The notes: generated by a model from the sequence alone, not told the origin. A DNA stretch of 64,000 nucleotides from Brumimicrobium aurantiacum (GCF_003402975.1 NZ_QURB01000002.1:484101-548100), one strand, 5' to 3'; shown: positions 8,462 to 18,506, numbered from the stretch's first letter. Program-made: numbers and translations.

Positions 8462-9607
8462 ATGAAAGTTTATTTAGATAACGCAGCAACAACACCAGTA
8501 GCTTCAGAAGTTTTTGAAGCGATGGTTCCCTATTTAAAAAATGAATTCGGAAATCCTTCTTCAACACATTCATTTGGTAGACAAGCCAAAGGAACAATTG
8601 AGACATCAAGAAGAAAAATTGCAAGTCTAATAAACGCTAAGCCATCAGAAATCATCTTTACTTCTGGAGGAACAGAAGCCGACAACATGGCTTTCACAGT
8701 TGCGATTAACCAACTTGGAGTGAAACGTGTAATTACTTCTGAAATTGAACATCACGCAGTAATTCACACTGCTGAGAACATCTGTGAGGACAAAAATGTT
8801 GAATTTCAATTGGTAAAATTATTACCGAATGGACACGTTGACCTTGATCATTTGCAAGAATTATTAGAACAAGGTGATAAAAAAACCTTAGTTTCATTAA
8901 TGCACGGGAACAATGAAATAGGTAACTTATTACCATTAAAAAAAGTAAGTGAACTATGTCGTCAAAATGGAGCTTACTTCCATTCTGACACTGTTCAAAC
9001 AATGGCACATTACAAGTTCGATATGCAAGAATTGGATATCGATTTCATTACAGGAGCTGCCCATAAATTTCACGGACCAAAAGGTGTAGGATTTTTATAC
9101 ATCAAAAACGAAATAAAAGGATTGCCATTTATTCACGGTGGTTCACAAGAGAGAGGCTTACGTGGTGGTACAGAAAATCTTTATGGAATCGTTGGTTTAG
9201 CCAAAGCAATGGAAATCGCCTACGAAGACTTAGAAGAACACCAAAATCATGTTCAAGGTTTGAAATCTCACATGATTGCTGAATTAAAGAAAAATATAGA
9301 AGATATACATTTTCATGGTGACATCACACCTGAAAACAGCTTATATACAGTGGTGAATGTTTGCATTCCTCCTACTCCAAAAGCATCAATGCTATTGTTC
9401 ACGCTTGACATCAAAGGAGTAGCTTGCTCTGGTGGTTCTGCATGTACATCCGGAAGTGCGAAAGGTTCTCACGTTCTTGAAGGTATTAAAGCAGATACAA
9501 GTCGACCAAATGTGCGTTTTTCATTCTCAAGATATACAACAAAAGAAGAGGTTGATTTTGCCGTTGGAATTTTAAAGGAAGCTCTTGAGAAGGAATTGGT
9601 TGATTAA
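8462..9607 (+). CDS. Cysteine desulfurase (NifS/IscS family)
   Basis: A PLP-dependent class V aminotransferase fold enzyme that takes sulfur from cysteine for Fe-S clusters or tRNA thiolation. The N terminus LDNAATTP, the EHHAVIHT segment, the PLP lysine K202 in AAHKFHGPKG and the sulfur-carrying cysteine C328 in GGSACTSGS are all present. C328 has the same number as in E. coli IscS. I start at the ATG at 8462 (381 residues), because an upstream TTG at 8438 only adds a non-conserved leader. No isc or suf partners lie nearby, so IscS and NifS roles cannot be separated. Confidence 0.95.
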   Translation: MKVYLDNAATTPVASEVFEAMVPYLKNEFGNPSSTHSFGRQAKGTIETSRRKIASLINAKPSEIIFTSGGTEADNMAFTVAINQLGVKRVITSEIEHHAVIHTAENICEDKNVEFQLVKLLPNGHVDLDHLQELLEQGDKKTLVSLMHGNNEIGNLLPLKKVSELCRQNGAYFHSDTVQTMAHYKFDMQELDIDFITGAAHKFHGPKGVGFLYIKNEIKGLPFIHGGSQERGLRGGTENLYGIVGLAKAMEIAYEDLEEHQNHVQGLKSHMIAELKKNIEDIHFHGDITPENSLYTVVNVCIPPTPKASMLLFTLDIKGVACSGGSACTSGSAKGSHVLEGIKADTSRPNVRFSFSRYTTKEEVDFAVGILKEALEKELVD

Positions 9608-9618
9608 ACAATTTCACC

Positions 9619-11040
9619 ATGTTATTTAATAGTATAGTTTTTCTTTTTGCATTTCTACCTATACTATTAACGCTCTATTACCTTACGCCAAAAAAATATA
9701 GAAACTATACAATTTTACTGTTTAGTTTCATTTTTTATGCATGGGGAGGCGTTTCATATACATTCATTTTAATTGGCTCAATTCTAATCAATTATCTCTT
9801 CGTTAAACAAATAGAGAAAAATAATGCGCTAAAAAAAACTTGGTTAATAATAGGACTAACGGTCAATGTACTGATTATTGTCTTGTTCAAATACCTAGAT
9901 TTTTTAATTGATAATTTCAATATTTTAGGCGCTGTTTTTATATCTGATTTTTCACCGGTTCCTTTTAAGAATATTGTTTTACCCTTAGGGATTTCATTTT
10001 TCACCTTTCAACAAATGTCCTTATTATGGGATGTCTACAGAAATGAAAACACCGAAAAAACTTCTCTATCCAACATTGCTCTCTACATCAGTTTATTTCC
10101 ACAACTTATTGCTGGGCCCATTGTGAGATACAATGATATTGTTGGTCAAATAAAACACAGAGTCTCTTCTATTTCACTTTTTCGTTCAGGAATTCAGAGG
10201 TTTGTTCTAGGACTTTTCAAGAAAGTTGTCATAGCGAATACGTGTGGTGAATTGGCAGATAGTATTTTCAACAGCTCCTATGATTCCCTCGATTCGCCAA
10301 CAGCTTGGCTAGGTATTGTCGCTTATTCTCTTCAAATCTACTTTGACTTTTCAGGTTATTCTGACATGGCCATTGGATTAGGTCGAATGTTTGGTTTTAA
10401 AATTCTAGAAAACTTTAACTTCCCATATATTTCAAAAAGTATTCAGGAATTCTGGAGAAGATGGCACATTTCTTTATCTACTTGGTTTAGAGATTATGTT
10501 TATATTCCTATGGGTGGAAATAGAAATGGATCTTATAAAACCTATTTCAATTTAATCACCGTATTTTTTCTCACCGGAATTTGGCACGGTGCAACGTGGA
10601 GTTTTGTAATTTGGGGATTATTTCACGGTTTTTTCCTTATTATCGAACGCATTGGGTTTAAAAACATTCTACACAAGCTACCAAAGGGAGTTCAATGGTT
10701 CTATACCATCATAGTGGTTATGATTGGCTGGGTTTTATTTCGTGTCGAAATATTTTCAGATGCGCTATTATACATTAAAAAACTATTTAGTTTTAATCTT
10801 TCAAGTGAATTTAGCTTCCTTAATTATTTGAATAATGAAAGAATTTTAGTTTTAATTCTGGCCATAATTTCTAGCTCCTTGTTTTTTATGAAAATCAAAG
10901 AAATCCTGGAAAGAAGATCACTATTGCTCACCAAAACGGTTCAAACTTTCATGGATTTGGGTGTAGTTTTACTTTTAATAATTTCTATTATTTATATTAA
11001 TTCTGGCTCTTACAGTCCTTTTATTTATTTTAGATTCTAA
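9619..11040 (+). CDS. MBOAT family O-acyltransferase (AlgI-like)
   Basis: A 473-residue polytopic membrane protein of the AlgI/MBOAT family, which passes acetyl groups across the inner membrane for O-acetylation of secreted polysaccharides. Family hallmarks are FWRRWHISLSTWFRDYVYIP near residue 275, and the active-site region GIWHGATW followed by FHGFF, which carries the conserved histidines. It lies 3 bases upstream of an SGNH-type acetyltransferase gene, and the two form a two-gene cassette like algI-algJ. The acceptor polysaccharide is unknown because no glycan biosynthesis genes are adjacent. Confidence 0.92.
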   Translation: MLFNSIVFLFAFLPILLTLYYLTPKKYRNYTILLFSFIFYAWGGVSYTFILIGSILINYLFVKQIEKNNALKKTWLIIGLTVNVLIIVLFKYLDFLIDNFNILGAVFISDFSPVPFKNIVLPLGISFFTFQQMSLLWDVYRNENTEKTSLSNIALYISLFPQLIAGPIVRYNDIVGQIKHRVSSISLFRSGIQRFVLGLFKKVVIANTCGELADSIFNSSYDSLDSPTAWLGIVAYSLQIYFDFSGYSDMAIGLGRMFGFKILENFNFPYISKSIQEFWRRWHISLSTWFRDYVYIPMGGNRNGSYKTYFNLITVFFLTGIWHGATWSFVIWGLFHGFFLIIERIGFKNILHKLPKGVQWFYTIIVVMIGWVLFRVEIFSDALLYIKKLFSFNLSSEFSFLNYLNNERILVLILAIISSSLFFMKIKEILERRSLLLTKTVQTFMDLGVVLLLIISIIYINSGSYSPFIYFRF

Positions 11041-11043
11041 GAA

Positions 11044-12177
11044 ATGAAGGAAAGTAAACTCATAAAATATCAGCTATCGATTATATTTCTTCTTATAATT
11101 ATCATTCCTGCCATAGGAACTATTTTGGGCATTGACTTTTTCGAAAGGAAAGATGAAAATAGAGCATTCAAAGAATCCATAAATTTCAATATAAAGAAGC
11201 TAGACAACTTCCCTCCTCATTTTAATGCTTACATTAACGATAATTTCATATTAAGATCTCCAATGTTGAGCGTCTATCATAGAATTAAGTTTGATATTTT
11301 TAAAACCTCTCCATATCCTGAAAAAGCAATTATTGGAAAAGATGGTTGGATGTTTAAAGCAGGAAAGGAAACAGATATAATGAGCGGTGAACTTAACTTT
11401 TCAACGGCTACTTTAGATTCTTTCACCAATGAATGGAAAGAGAGAAAACAATATTATGAGGCATTGGAAATACCTGTATATTGGATGATTTGTCCCATAA
11501 AGCATAGAGTATATACTGAAAAATTACCCAATCATTATAATATATCGGAAACCAGTAGAATAAACGTCTTAAAGAAACATCTTGAAAAGGACTTTCCTGA
11601 TTTAATTATCGACCCTACTGATCTTTTAAAATCTAAAAAGAAAGAGGCTAAACTTTATTTCAAACTAGATAATCACTGGAATGAACGTGCAGGATACTAT
11701 ATTACGGAGCAACTAATAGAAAAATTAAGGTTTAAATTTCCAAATAAGGATATTCCAAATATTCCAGAAATTAAATGGAATATAAATGAAGATTTTAGAT
11801 CTGGATTCCATCATCGCGTTATGGGTATTGATGAATTAAGCGAAAAAATTGAAACAATCACAATACCTAACTCTCTTGCTACTGAAGCTGAAAAATATGG
11901 CTTTAAAGGTGTTGATGGTTTTGCTTATCCATGGGAGTTCGAAAATCGATTTATTCATAAAACACTTAATGACGGATTACGGGTTCTTTTCATTCGAGAT
12001 TCCTTCGGTGGTGCAATTCGCCCTTTCGTTAAAGAGGTTTTTCAAGAAACGCTGATGATTTTTGATGCTTGGCAATACAAAATCAATGAAGAAGTTATAG
12101 ATACTTTTAAACCAGATGTGGTAATTTATATTGGATTAGAAACACATATTGAAAGCTTTCTCAAAGAATATAATTAA
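11044..12177 (+). CDS. AlgJ/AlgX-like SGNH O-acetyltransferase
   Basis: A 377-residue protein with an N-terminal signal-anchor helix (about residues 9-28) and a periplasmic SGNH-like domain. Conserved pieces are IGKDGWMF near residue 97, the catalytic Asp-His pair in KLDNHWNERAGYY near residue 213, and the serine loop FIRDSFGGA near residue 317. Together these match the alginate acetylation proteins AlgJ and AlgX, which transfer the acetyl group delivered by an MBOAT partner. The immediately upstream MBOAT gene supports this role. The glycan substrate is not known. Confidence 0.88.
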   Translation: MKESKLIKYQLSIIFLLIIIIPAIGTILGIDFFERKDENRAFKESINFNIKKLDNFPPHFNAYINDNFILRSPMLSVYHRIKFDIFKTSPYPEKAIIGKDGWMFKAGKETDIMSGELNFSTATLDSFTNEWKERKQYYEALEIPVYWMICPIKHRVYTEKLPNHYNISETSRINVLKKHLEKDFPDLIIDPTDLLKSKKKEAKLYFKLDNHWNERAGYYITEQLIEKLRFKFPNKDIPNIPEIKWNINEDFRSGFHHRVMGIDELSEKIETITIPNSLATEAEKYGFKGVDGFAYPWEFENRFIHKTLNDGLRVLFIRDSFGGAIRPFVKEVFQETLMIFDAWQYKINEEVIDTFKPDVVIYIGLETHIESFLKEYN

Positions 12178-12190
12178 ACCTTTACTTCAT

Positions 12191-13477
12191 TCAATCTAAC
12201 TCTTTTCCATCGACCAACATTACCCACAAGGAAATTTTTCGATTATCCATTCTTGGCCAAATTGGACGAACAACATTGTTAACAGCATCAATATTCAAAT
12301 AATCTCCAAAGAAAACATCTTGATCAGGTTTAAATGGCTTGGCAGACACCGTCATTTCTTTAATCGTTTCTCCACCATCCTTAGACCATGCCATGACAAC
12401 TTCTGTGGCACTCCCACGGGTATTTCTTCTATCATAATATATGAAATAGAGATTACCGTTACTTTGATCGATTCTCATCCAAGTAAAAAATTGTTCTCTA
12501 CTGGTATCATCTTGATTGACACGCTTTCTCTCTGACCATGTTTCTCCGTTATCATCCGAATAAACAAACCAACTATCAGGATTTCCACGGCCATTTTTCT
12601 GATCTACCCAATTCACATAAATTCGACCGTGATATTTACCTTTTGATTGATCAGTATATGTCACCGGCAATCCATTACTCCTGCCTAATCCTTGAATAGG
12701 GAATTTCCATCCTCCTACTTGATCTACGATTCCTTTTTCTTCTTCAAGCCATGTTTCGCCATAATCGGTAGAACGGTTCATTCTTATTCCATACGGTCCT
12801 GTCCAAACGACGACAATTTCTCCATCACTATTCACTGCAGACATCGCGCCTTCAACGGTGTTATTTCCATCTAAACAGTCTCCATGTTGAGTAGAAACCA
12901 CTTTTGGTACCGACCATGTAGCGCCATCGTCTATACTTCGAGAGAACATTATTCTTGAAGAATCACTCCATTTGTCTGAACCATAAAAATCAAACTCTGT
13001 CCAAGTGAGATACAAGTTCCCCGTTATAGGACATTCTGAAACCCAATGTTTATCTTGTGCCTTAGGTGGATTCGCCTTTGTAGCTGAGCTTGTCCATTCT
13101 CCTGAAATAGTATCACTATAATCGCAAACAATACGGTCTATCCATTGTCCTCCCTTCGGATTGGAAAGATGAAAGTAAAAGTATCTGCCTTTTTGATTGA
13201 TATGTAGAACAGGATCTCCGTTCACTCCAAACTTTGATTGTAATGACGAGCTTTCCCAAGATTTCCCTCCATCGATAGAATAGTAATAATCATTCATCAC
13301 TGTTCCTGCAATCATTTCATTTGGTTGAGATGGATTAATTGCAATACTCGGCTCTACTTGAGCGTAACGGTAAGTTGCATTCACTGGTTTTTCCAATTGA
13401 ACGCGTTCAAAATTTTGTCCAAAAACAAAAAAGCTTGTCCCTATAAACAATAAGGACAAGCGATTTAATAACTTCAT
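12191..13477 (-). CDS. Exported Asp-box (BNR repeat, sialidase-fold) protein
   Basis: A 428-residue protein with a signal peptide of about 20 residues (ending FVFGQ) and at least five Asp-box motifs of the form S.D.G.TW: SIDGGKSW at 67-74, SIDDGATW, STDYGETW, SDDNGETW and a degenerate SKDGGETI. Asp-boxes mark the six-bladed beta-propeller of sialidases and related exported proteins. I could not confirm the sialidase catalytic Arg triad, so hydrolase activity is uncertain. There is no T9SS tail. Its end lies 14 bases from the convergent AlgJ-like gene, and it follows the M61 peptidase gene on the same strand. Confidence 0.8.
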   Translation of the reverse strand: MKLLNRLSLLFIGTSFFVFGQNFERVQLEKPVNATYRYAQVEPSIAINPSQPNEMIAGTVMNDYYYSIDGGKSWESSSLQSKFGVNGDPVLHINQKGRYFYFHLSNPKGGQWIDRIVCDYSDTISGEWTSSATKANPPKAQDKHWVSECPITGNLYLTWTEFDFYGSDKWSDSSRIMFSRSIDDGATWSVPKVVSTQHGDCLDGNNTVEGAMSAVNSDGEIVVVWTGPYGIRMNRSTDYGETWLEEEKGIVDQVGGWKFPIQGLGRSNGLPVTYTDQSKGKYHGRIYVNWVDQKNGRGNPDSWFVYSDDNGETWSERKRVNQDDTSREQFFTWMRIDQSNGNLYFIYYDRRNTRGSATEVVMAWSKDGGETIKEMTVSAKPFKPDQDVFFGDYLNIDAVNNVVRPIWPRMDNRKISLWVMLVDGKELD

Positions 13478-13510
13478 AACTGTGTTTTATATACTAACAA
13501 TAGCTTATAA

Positions 13511-15289
13511 TTATTTTTTACGTAACCAATACGTTCCTAATTTATGTTCTTCGTAAGAGAATTCATAACGAGGAGCGTCAATTGTTCCCATTTTGGCATC
13601 AATACTCATCAATTGGTCACCACGAGCAATAATCAAGTTAAACTCTGTACCCACTGGTAATTCACCTAAAAAGTCATGTAAAGATCTTACATCAACTCTA
13701 AATCCATTAAAGGCAATAACTTCATCGTTTGGAGACAATCCAGCTTTTTCACCTTCACTATTTGATTGAACTCTATCAATAATCACTTTTCCTTCTTTAC
13801 TAGACATTGAAATTCCTAATGAAGTTCTTGTCTCACGTACTTTTTCGATGGTTAATCCTAAGTCTTTAAAGTAAGAAGCGTAAGGGATAGTTTCTATACC
13901 ATAAACGTAATTTTTAAAGAAATCATCAAGGTTATCTCCTAGGAAATCTTCTAAAGTAGCTTTGAATTGTGCAGGTGTCATTCCTGAATTTTCCTCTTCG
14001 TAAAATTTCTTGTATAACAATTGCATAAATTCATCCAATGATTTCTTTCCTTTAAACTTCTTAATAATCATTGCGTCTATAGCATGTGCCAACATTGCAC
14101 CTTTAGAATAATATGAAATTCCTGTATTTCTACTGTTTTCATTTGGGCGATATGATTTAATCCATGCATCATACGATGAATGTGCTACAGGTTGAACCCT
14201 ATTTCCAGGCGTTCCTTCAACATAATTAATCGTATTTTTAAAAACATTTAAATAATCTTCTTCAGAATAGAAACCTGCTCTACGTAAAATTAATTCATCA
14301 TAGTACGAAGTAAATCCTTCCATTACCCATAATAAATCTGTGTAGTTTTCATTGCTATAGTCATATTCTACAAGATTAGCTGGACGTAAACGTTTTACAT
14401 TCCAAATATGGAAATATTCATGAGCAACTAAAGACAAGAATGAAAGATAAGCATCGCCAGAATAAGTCCAACGATTTACATGTAAAGTTGTCGAGTTCAT
14501 GTGCTCTAATCCTCCACCTCTACTATCCGTATTGTGAATGATGAACCAATATTCTTTATTTGGGTTTTGTCCAAAAACTGCAGTTGTTGATTCAACGATT
14601 TTCGCCATATCAACTTTTAATCTCTCGATATCATAGTTTCCTGGACCATAAATTGCAACGTTGTGCTTTGTTCCTGCAGCTTCAAAAGTAAAAGTTTCTT
14701 GATTTCCGATTTCGATAGGAGAATCTGCTAAGTGATCAAAACTATCAAATACAAAAGTTTTTGCGTTGTTGTCTGTACTGAATCCTTCTTTACTTTCTTC
14801 AAGTGGAGCAGTAATCGTTTTAAAAGAAGAATGAGGAATAATTGTCAAATTTCCACCTAAATCGATGTGATTTTCTGGAAAGGTAAAGATTGAAGTACCA
14901 TTGATATAACCATGTGTTTTATCAAGGAATGACGTTCTCACAGTTAATTCAAAAGCATAAACTTCATAGTTTACAGTTACTTTATTCGCATTTCCTTTAT
15001 CAATTTGCCATTTGTTTTTACTTACCTTTTTGACTTCAAGTTTATTTCCTTTTTCATCTTTGGCTCTAACTAAATTGACATTTTTCGGAAATTCTCTTAC
15101 CAAATATGAACCTGGTGTCCACACCGGCATAACAATCACCAATTCTTCCTCATCAAAATCTGTGAGGGTTGTTTCTACGTGAAAATAATGTGTTTCTGGA
15201 GCGGGCATCGAGAGTTTATGATGCACTTTTTGACCTAAGACAGTTCCACTAAAAAATAGAACTAAAGCAAGTAAATTGTAAATTTTCAT
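13511..15289 (-). CDS. M61 family metallopeptidase with PDZ domain
   Basis: A 592-residue exported zinc aminopeptidase related to glycyl aminopeptidase. It has a signal peptide (residues 1-20, ending VLGQ), an N-terminal beta domain, the zinc motif HEYFH at residues 290-294 followed by WNVKRLRP, and a downstream glutamate in WVMEGFTSYY (E324) that fits the third ligand. The substrate segment GGGLEHMNS is at 258-266. A PDZ domain spans roughly residues 490-570. It probably acts in the periplasm or outer envelope on peptides. The gene is divergent from the coiled-coil lipoprotein gene. Confidence 0.93.
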   Translation of the reverse strand: MKIYNLLALVLFFSGTVLGQKVHHKLSMPAPETHYFHVETTLTDFDEEELVIVMPVWTPGSYLVREFPKNVNLVRAKDEKGNKLEVKKVSKNKWQIDKGNANKVTVNYEVYAFELTVRTSFLDKTHGYINGTSIFTFPENHIDLGGNLTIIPHSSFKTITAPLEESKEGFSTDNNAKTFVFDSFDHLADSPIEIGNQETFTFEAAGTKHNVAIYGPGNYDIERLKVDMAKIVESTTAVFGQNPNKEYWFIIHNTDSRGGGLEHMNSTTLHVNRWTYSGDAYLSFLSLVAHEYFHIWNVKRLRPANLVEYDYSNENYTDLLWVMEGFTSYYDELILRRAGFYSEEDYLNVFKNTINYVEGTPGNRVQPVAHSSYDAWIKSYRPNENSRNTGISYYSKGAMLAHAIDAMIIKKFKGKKSLDEFMQLLYKKFYEEENSGMTPAQFKATLEDFLGDNLDDFFKNYVYGIETIPYASYFKDLGLTIEKVRETRTSLGISMSSKEGKVIIDRVQSNSEGEKAGLSPNDEVIAFNGFRVDVRSLHDFLGELPVGTEFNLIIARGDQLMSIDAKMGTIDAPRYEFSYEEHKLGTYWLRKK

Positions 15290-15309
15290 AATATATCATT
15301 GATTTTTCT

Positions 15310-15346
15310 CAAATATACGATTTACCCAAAGAAATCCTTAATTTTG
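15310..15346. promoter_or_regulatory. Divergent -7 promoter elements between M61 peptidase and coiled-coil lipoprotein
   Basis: The plus strand carries TAATTTTG at 15339-15346, ahead of the lipoprotein gene. The minus strand carries TATATTTG (CAAATATA at 15310-15317), ahead of the M61 gene. Both match TAnnTTTG. Clear -33 TTG partners at standard spacing were not found. Confidence 0.45.
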
Positions 15347-15371
15347 TAAGAGGAATCAAATAAACAAACAT

Positions 15372-16220
15372 ATGAAATACTTATTATCATTATCACTTAT
15401 AATTGCGTTGTTTGCCTGTACAGATGATGCGAAAAATACTGAGAACACAGCAAATAATGAAAAAGAACTTATTGAATTACGCAACAAAGTTTCTCAATTA
15501 GAATTGGAAAGCGTTCAAAAAGATTCAGCCTTAAATGAAGCAATTGCTTTCTTTAATGAAGTACAAGACAACTTAGCAAAAATCAATGTTAAGGAAGAAG
15601 AAATTCGTGTGAGAAGTGATAATCCTGAAATTTCAAATGATGATCAAGAATGGATTTTACAAGAAATTCAAAATATCAACTTTTTAAGAAAACAAAATGC
15701 TCAAAACCTTAAGGACTTAAAACAAAGTTTGAGTGAGAAAAACCTTAAGATTTCTGAATTAGAAAGTATGAGAGACCGTTTGGTGATGCAAATTCGTGCA
15801 AAAGATGAACAAATTGCTTCACTACAGAAAACACTTGCTGACTTAGACATGGAATATTCTGAGTTATTTGATGAATACCAAGAACAAGTTGAAATGACTT
15901 TAGACGCAATTAAGGAGTTAAACACTGTTTTCTATGCTTATGGAACTTTAGATGAATTAACTGAAAATGATGTTTTAGTAAGAGAAGGAGGTTTTATTGG
16001 AATTGGACGTAAAACGAATATTGCTGAAGATTTAAATGAAAAGTACTTCCAAAAAATGGATAAAACCAAAACGAAAGAAATTAGAATCGTAGGTGATAAA
16101 CCAGATTTAATCACAGATCACCCAATTTCTTCATATAAATGGGAAGGTGATAAATTAGTGATTCTAGATGCTGATAAATTCTGGAAAGTTTCAAAGTATT
16201 TGGTTGTTACTGTTAAGTAA
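15372..16220 (+). CDS. Coiled-coil lipoprotein (Cbp1-like adhesin family)
   Basis: A 282-residue lipoprotein with a signal peptide and lipobox LFAC, giving Cys16 as the acylated residue. Residues 25-185 form a long charged heptad-rich coiled coil. The C-terminal segment (about 205-282) contains EGGFIGIGRKTNI and ends FWKVSKYLVVTVK. This architecture and C-terminal block resemble proteins annotated in Bacteroidota as Cbp1-family collagen-binding adhesins. The adhesin role is only a family label and is not shown by the sequence. It is probably anchored in the outer membrane. Confidence 0.75.
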   Translation: MKYLLSLSLIIALFACTDDAKNTENTANNEKELIELRNKVSQLELESVQKDSALNEAIAFFNEVQDNLAKINVKEEEIRVRSDNPEISNDDQEWILQEIQNINFLRKQNAQNLKDLKQSLSEKNLKISELESMRDRLVMQIRAKDEQIASLQKTLADLDMEYSELFDEYQEQVEMTLDAIKELNTVFYAYGTLDELTENDVLVREGGFIGIGRKTNIAEDLNEKYFQKMDKTKTKEIRIVGDKPDLITDHPISSYKWEGDKLVILDADKFWKVSKYLVVTVK

Positions 16221-16240
16221 AAACCGATTATATCTATTAA

Positions 16241-16275
16241 AAGCGCAATCACAGATTTGTTATTGCGCTTTTTTT
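16241..16275 (+). terminator. Rho-independent terminator, probably bidirectional
   Basis: AAGCGCAAT (16241-16249) pairs with ATTGCGCTT (16262-16270) and is followed by a T-tract on the plus strand and a short T-tract on the minus strand. It sits between the convergent lipoprotein and GT39 genes. Confidence 0.85.
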
Positions 16276-16342
16276 ATTTCTGTTTTATACTGTTTATAAT
16301 AAGAATAATTATTCCATAGAAACACTATTCGAACAGTAAAAT

Positions 16343-18013
16343 TTATTCATTTATTGAATATGTGTAAACGTTAAAAATTCCTGGGAAGTACGTAGAATCG
16401 ATTGATACAGAGTCACCCTTCAACTTGTCATTCAAATAATTCTTAATATTGTTGTCGCTATAGGCAAAATCTGCATCCGCATCAATATAAATAAACTTTT
16501 CGTAGTTGTTCAGTTTTGATATTGAATCTACTTCATGATCGCTTTTTACTAAAAATACATTTTCATCACTTAAAACCGTCTTTAAATGACCTGAAGGATT
16601 CTGTCCCTCTGTATGAGTAAATAACTCTTTATTAAAATAATAAGTGAAAGTAGGACCAAAATAATCAGGACACATAAATATCGCACTGTTTCCATTTTCA
16701 TGTTGAGCTTTAACCTTTGCAACCAATGCTTTAACATCTCTATCATTATTTGTTACCGGTTTAAATGGAATTAACATTAAAATAATCAGAAGTATAGCTA
16801 GACTAGGAAATAATTTAGAATCCAGTTTACTAATTGATACAGATAGAAAAATTAAGAATCCAGGTACAATAAAAACCAAATACCGTTCAATAAACATTGG
16901 AATAATAAAAGAGCTTACAAACATTATAAAACCAGGCAAGAAGAACCAAGACAGTATCACTTTGGTCTCATAGTTTTGACCACTTTTCATTTGAAAATGA
17001 ACAAACAAAACGAAGAAAAACAAAAGAAACGAGACCATTAATAAAGGCGATAAAAATTCATTTTCTAATGGAATTAAATAAGATGGAAATAGGGGAATTC
17101 GTATTGAAAGACTTATAATAAGTATAACAATGCTTAGAAATATAAAACCAAACCTTATTAAATTTCTCTTGAAAAAATGGGTGATATACTTTTGAATTAT
17201 TACCCACGCTAGTGTTAAAACAACAATATAAGCTATGTGTGTATCATTGACCAATTTGCCAAAATATACGTGAAGTGGACGTAAATTCTCAACAGCTTTA
17301 ATCCATGTTCCCCCTGAGGAGTCTATAAATCGAGCAATAAAGATTCCGACATAAGGCAAATAAAAGATGAGTATTATCCCCAAATATTTACCAAACCTCA
17401 TTATCTCCTCTTTTTTAAAAGAAATTACAAGTCCTATGAACTGTACAAAAAAGATAAACCAACTAAAAAAATGACTGTACAGCAGTAAAACACCTATGAC
17501 AATGTATAATACAACATCAAGTTTAGCGTAATTTGAAGAAAGTAACTTTAGAAATTGATACATTGAAACTGTTGACAGCAATACAAATAGTGCATAAACC
17601 CTAGCTTCATGCGCAAAATACATTTGATAATTGGACAAAGTAAATAAGGTAACAGCTAAAAAGGCTACCTTTAAGTTAAAGTATTTTCGGCAAATTTGAT
17701 AAATAAAGTAAATTGTTAGACTACTAAAAATTACGGAAGGAAATCTAACAGACAACTCACTGATTCCAAAAAATGAAATCCATATATGTAAGAATATCTC
17801 ATAAAGTGGCGGATTATTCCCTTGACTTAATTCACTTAAAATAGTTGAAATGCTGTATTGAGCGTGATAAACAGAAAATGGCTCATCATTTGCTAAAGAT
17901 GGATAACTTACATATCGAATCTTAAGGACAAGATTAATGAGCACATATAGCAATGGCACTATAAAAGCAAAAAACAATCCCTTTATCTCATCTTTACTTT
18001 TGATTCTAAACAT
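16343..18013 (-). CDS. Glycosyltransferase family 39-like (PMT/ArnT) membrane protein
   Basis: A 556-residue protein with at least ten hydrophobic helices and a soluble C-terminal domain of about 130 residues. The first periplasmic loop has the acidic motif NDEPFSVYHAQ near residues 42-52, then NNPPLYEIFLHIW and ELSVRFPSV, which together mark GT-C enzymes of the ArnT/PMT_2 group. These use polyprenyl-phosphate sugars to modify lipid A, proteins or glycans on the outer side of the inner membrane. It is a single gene, so the acceptor is unknown. Lower GC than the core genes is apparent by eye. Confidence 0.85.
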   Translation of the reverse strand: MFRIKSKDEIKGLFFAFIVPLLYVLINLVLKIRYVSYPSLANDEPFSVYHAQYSISTILSELSQGNNPPLYEIFLHIWISFFGISELSVRFPSVIFSSLTIYFIYQICRKYFNLKVAFLAVTLFTLSNYQMYFAHEARVYALFVLLSTVSMYQFLKLLSSNYAKLDVVLYIVIGVLLLYSHFFSWFIFFVQFIGLVISFKKEEIMRFGKYLGIILIFYLPYVGIFIARFIDSSGGTWIKAVENLRPLHVYFGKLVNDTHIAYIVVLTLAWVIIQKYITHFFKRNLIRFGFIFLSIVILIISLSIRIPLFPSYLIPLENEFLSPLLMVSFLLFFFVLFVHFQMKSGQNYETKVILSWFFLPGFIMFVSSFIIPMFIERYLVFIVPGFLIFLSVSISKLDSKLFPSLAILLIILMLIPFKPVTNNDRDVKALVAKVKAQHENGNSAIFMCPDYFGPTFTYYFNKELFTHTEGQNPSGHLKTVLSDENVFLVKSDHEVDSISKLNNYEKFIYIDADADFAYSDNNIKNYLNDKLKGDSVSIDSTYFPGIFNVYTYSINE

Positions 18014-18151
18014 GACAATATTTTATATAAATTAATAATGAAGTTGAAAAATGTACCACTGTTCAGAAGCTCCTGATAAAGTAATGATTTTTATAATAAT
18101 ATGAATTTAATTCAACAAAGGAGATGCATACTTTTTAAATATATTATGGAA

Positions 18152-18496
18152 TCAACCTCCTTTGCGTTTCGTTTTGTAATCTTTACTGTTCAAGATTTCA
18201 ATTACTTTATCTCTATGATTTCCTTGAATCAGTATTTCGCCATCTTTGACTGTTCCTCCTACTCCACAGGAAGACTTAAGCATTTTGCCGAGATCCTTTA
18301 AATCATCTTCTGTTCCCACAAAACCTTCAACTAAAGTGACATCTTTACCTTTACGTTTTTTTCGATCGATTGAAACATACAACAATTGTTGATTGTTGGG
18401 TAAAGTTTCCTCTTCTGTTATTTCCTCATCATCATATCCGAAATCTGGGTTCGTGCTGTACACTATACGTTCTCTTTTTTTACTCTTTTTCCCCAT
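18152..18496 (-). CDS. SUI1/eIF1-family translation factor homologue (YciH-like)
   Basis: A 114-residue basic protein. The C-terminal 75 residues form the SUI1 fold, with the pattern RKKRKGKDVTLVEGF, CGVGGTVKDGEILIQGNHRD and a terminal helix. Bacterial YciH-like proteins resemble eukaryotic eIF1 and may discriminate against poor initiation complexes, but their role in Bacteroidota is not established. The gene lies 10 bases downstream of the patatin-like gene and is probably co-transcribed with it. Confidence 0.9.
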   Translation of the reverse strand: MGKKSKKRERIVYSTNPDFGYDDEEITEEETLPNNQQLLYVSIDRKKRKGKDVTLVEGFVGTEDDLKDLGKMLKSSCGVGGTVKDGEILIQGNHRDKVIEILNSKDYKTKRKGG

Positions 18497-18506
18497 ACCT
18501 TAAATA

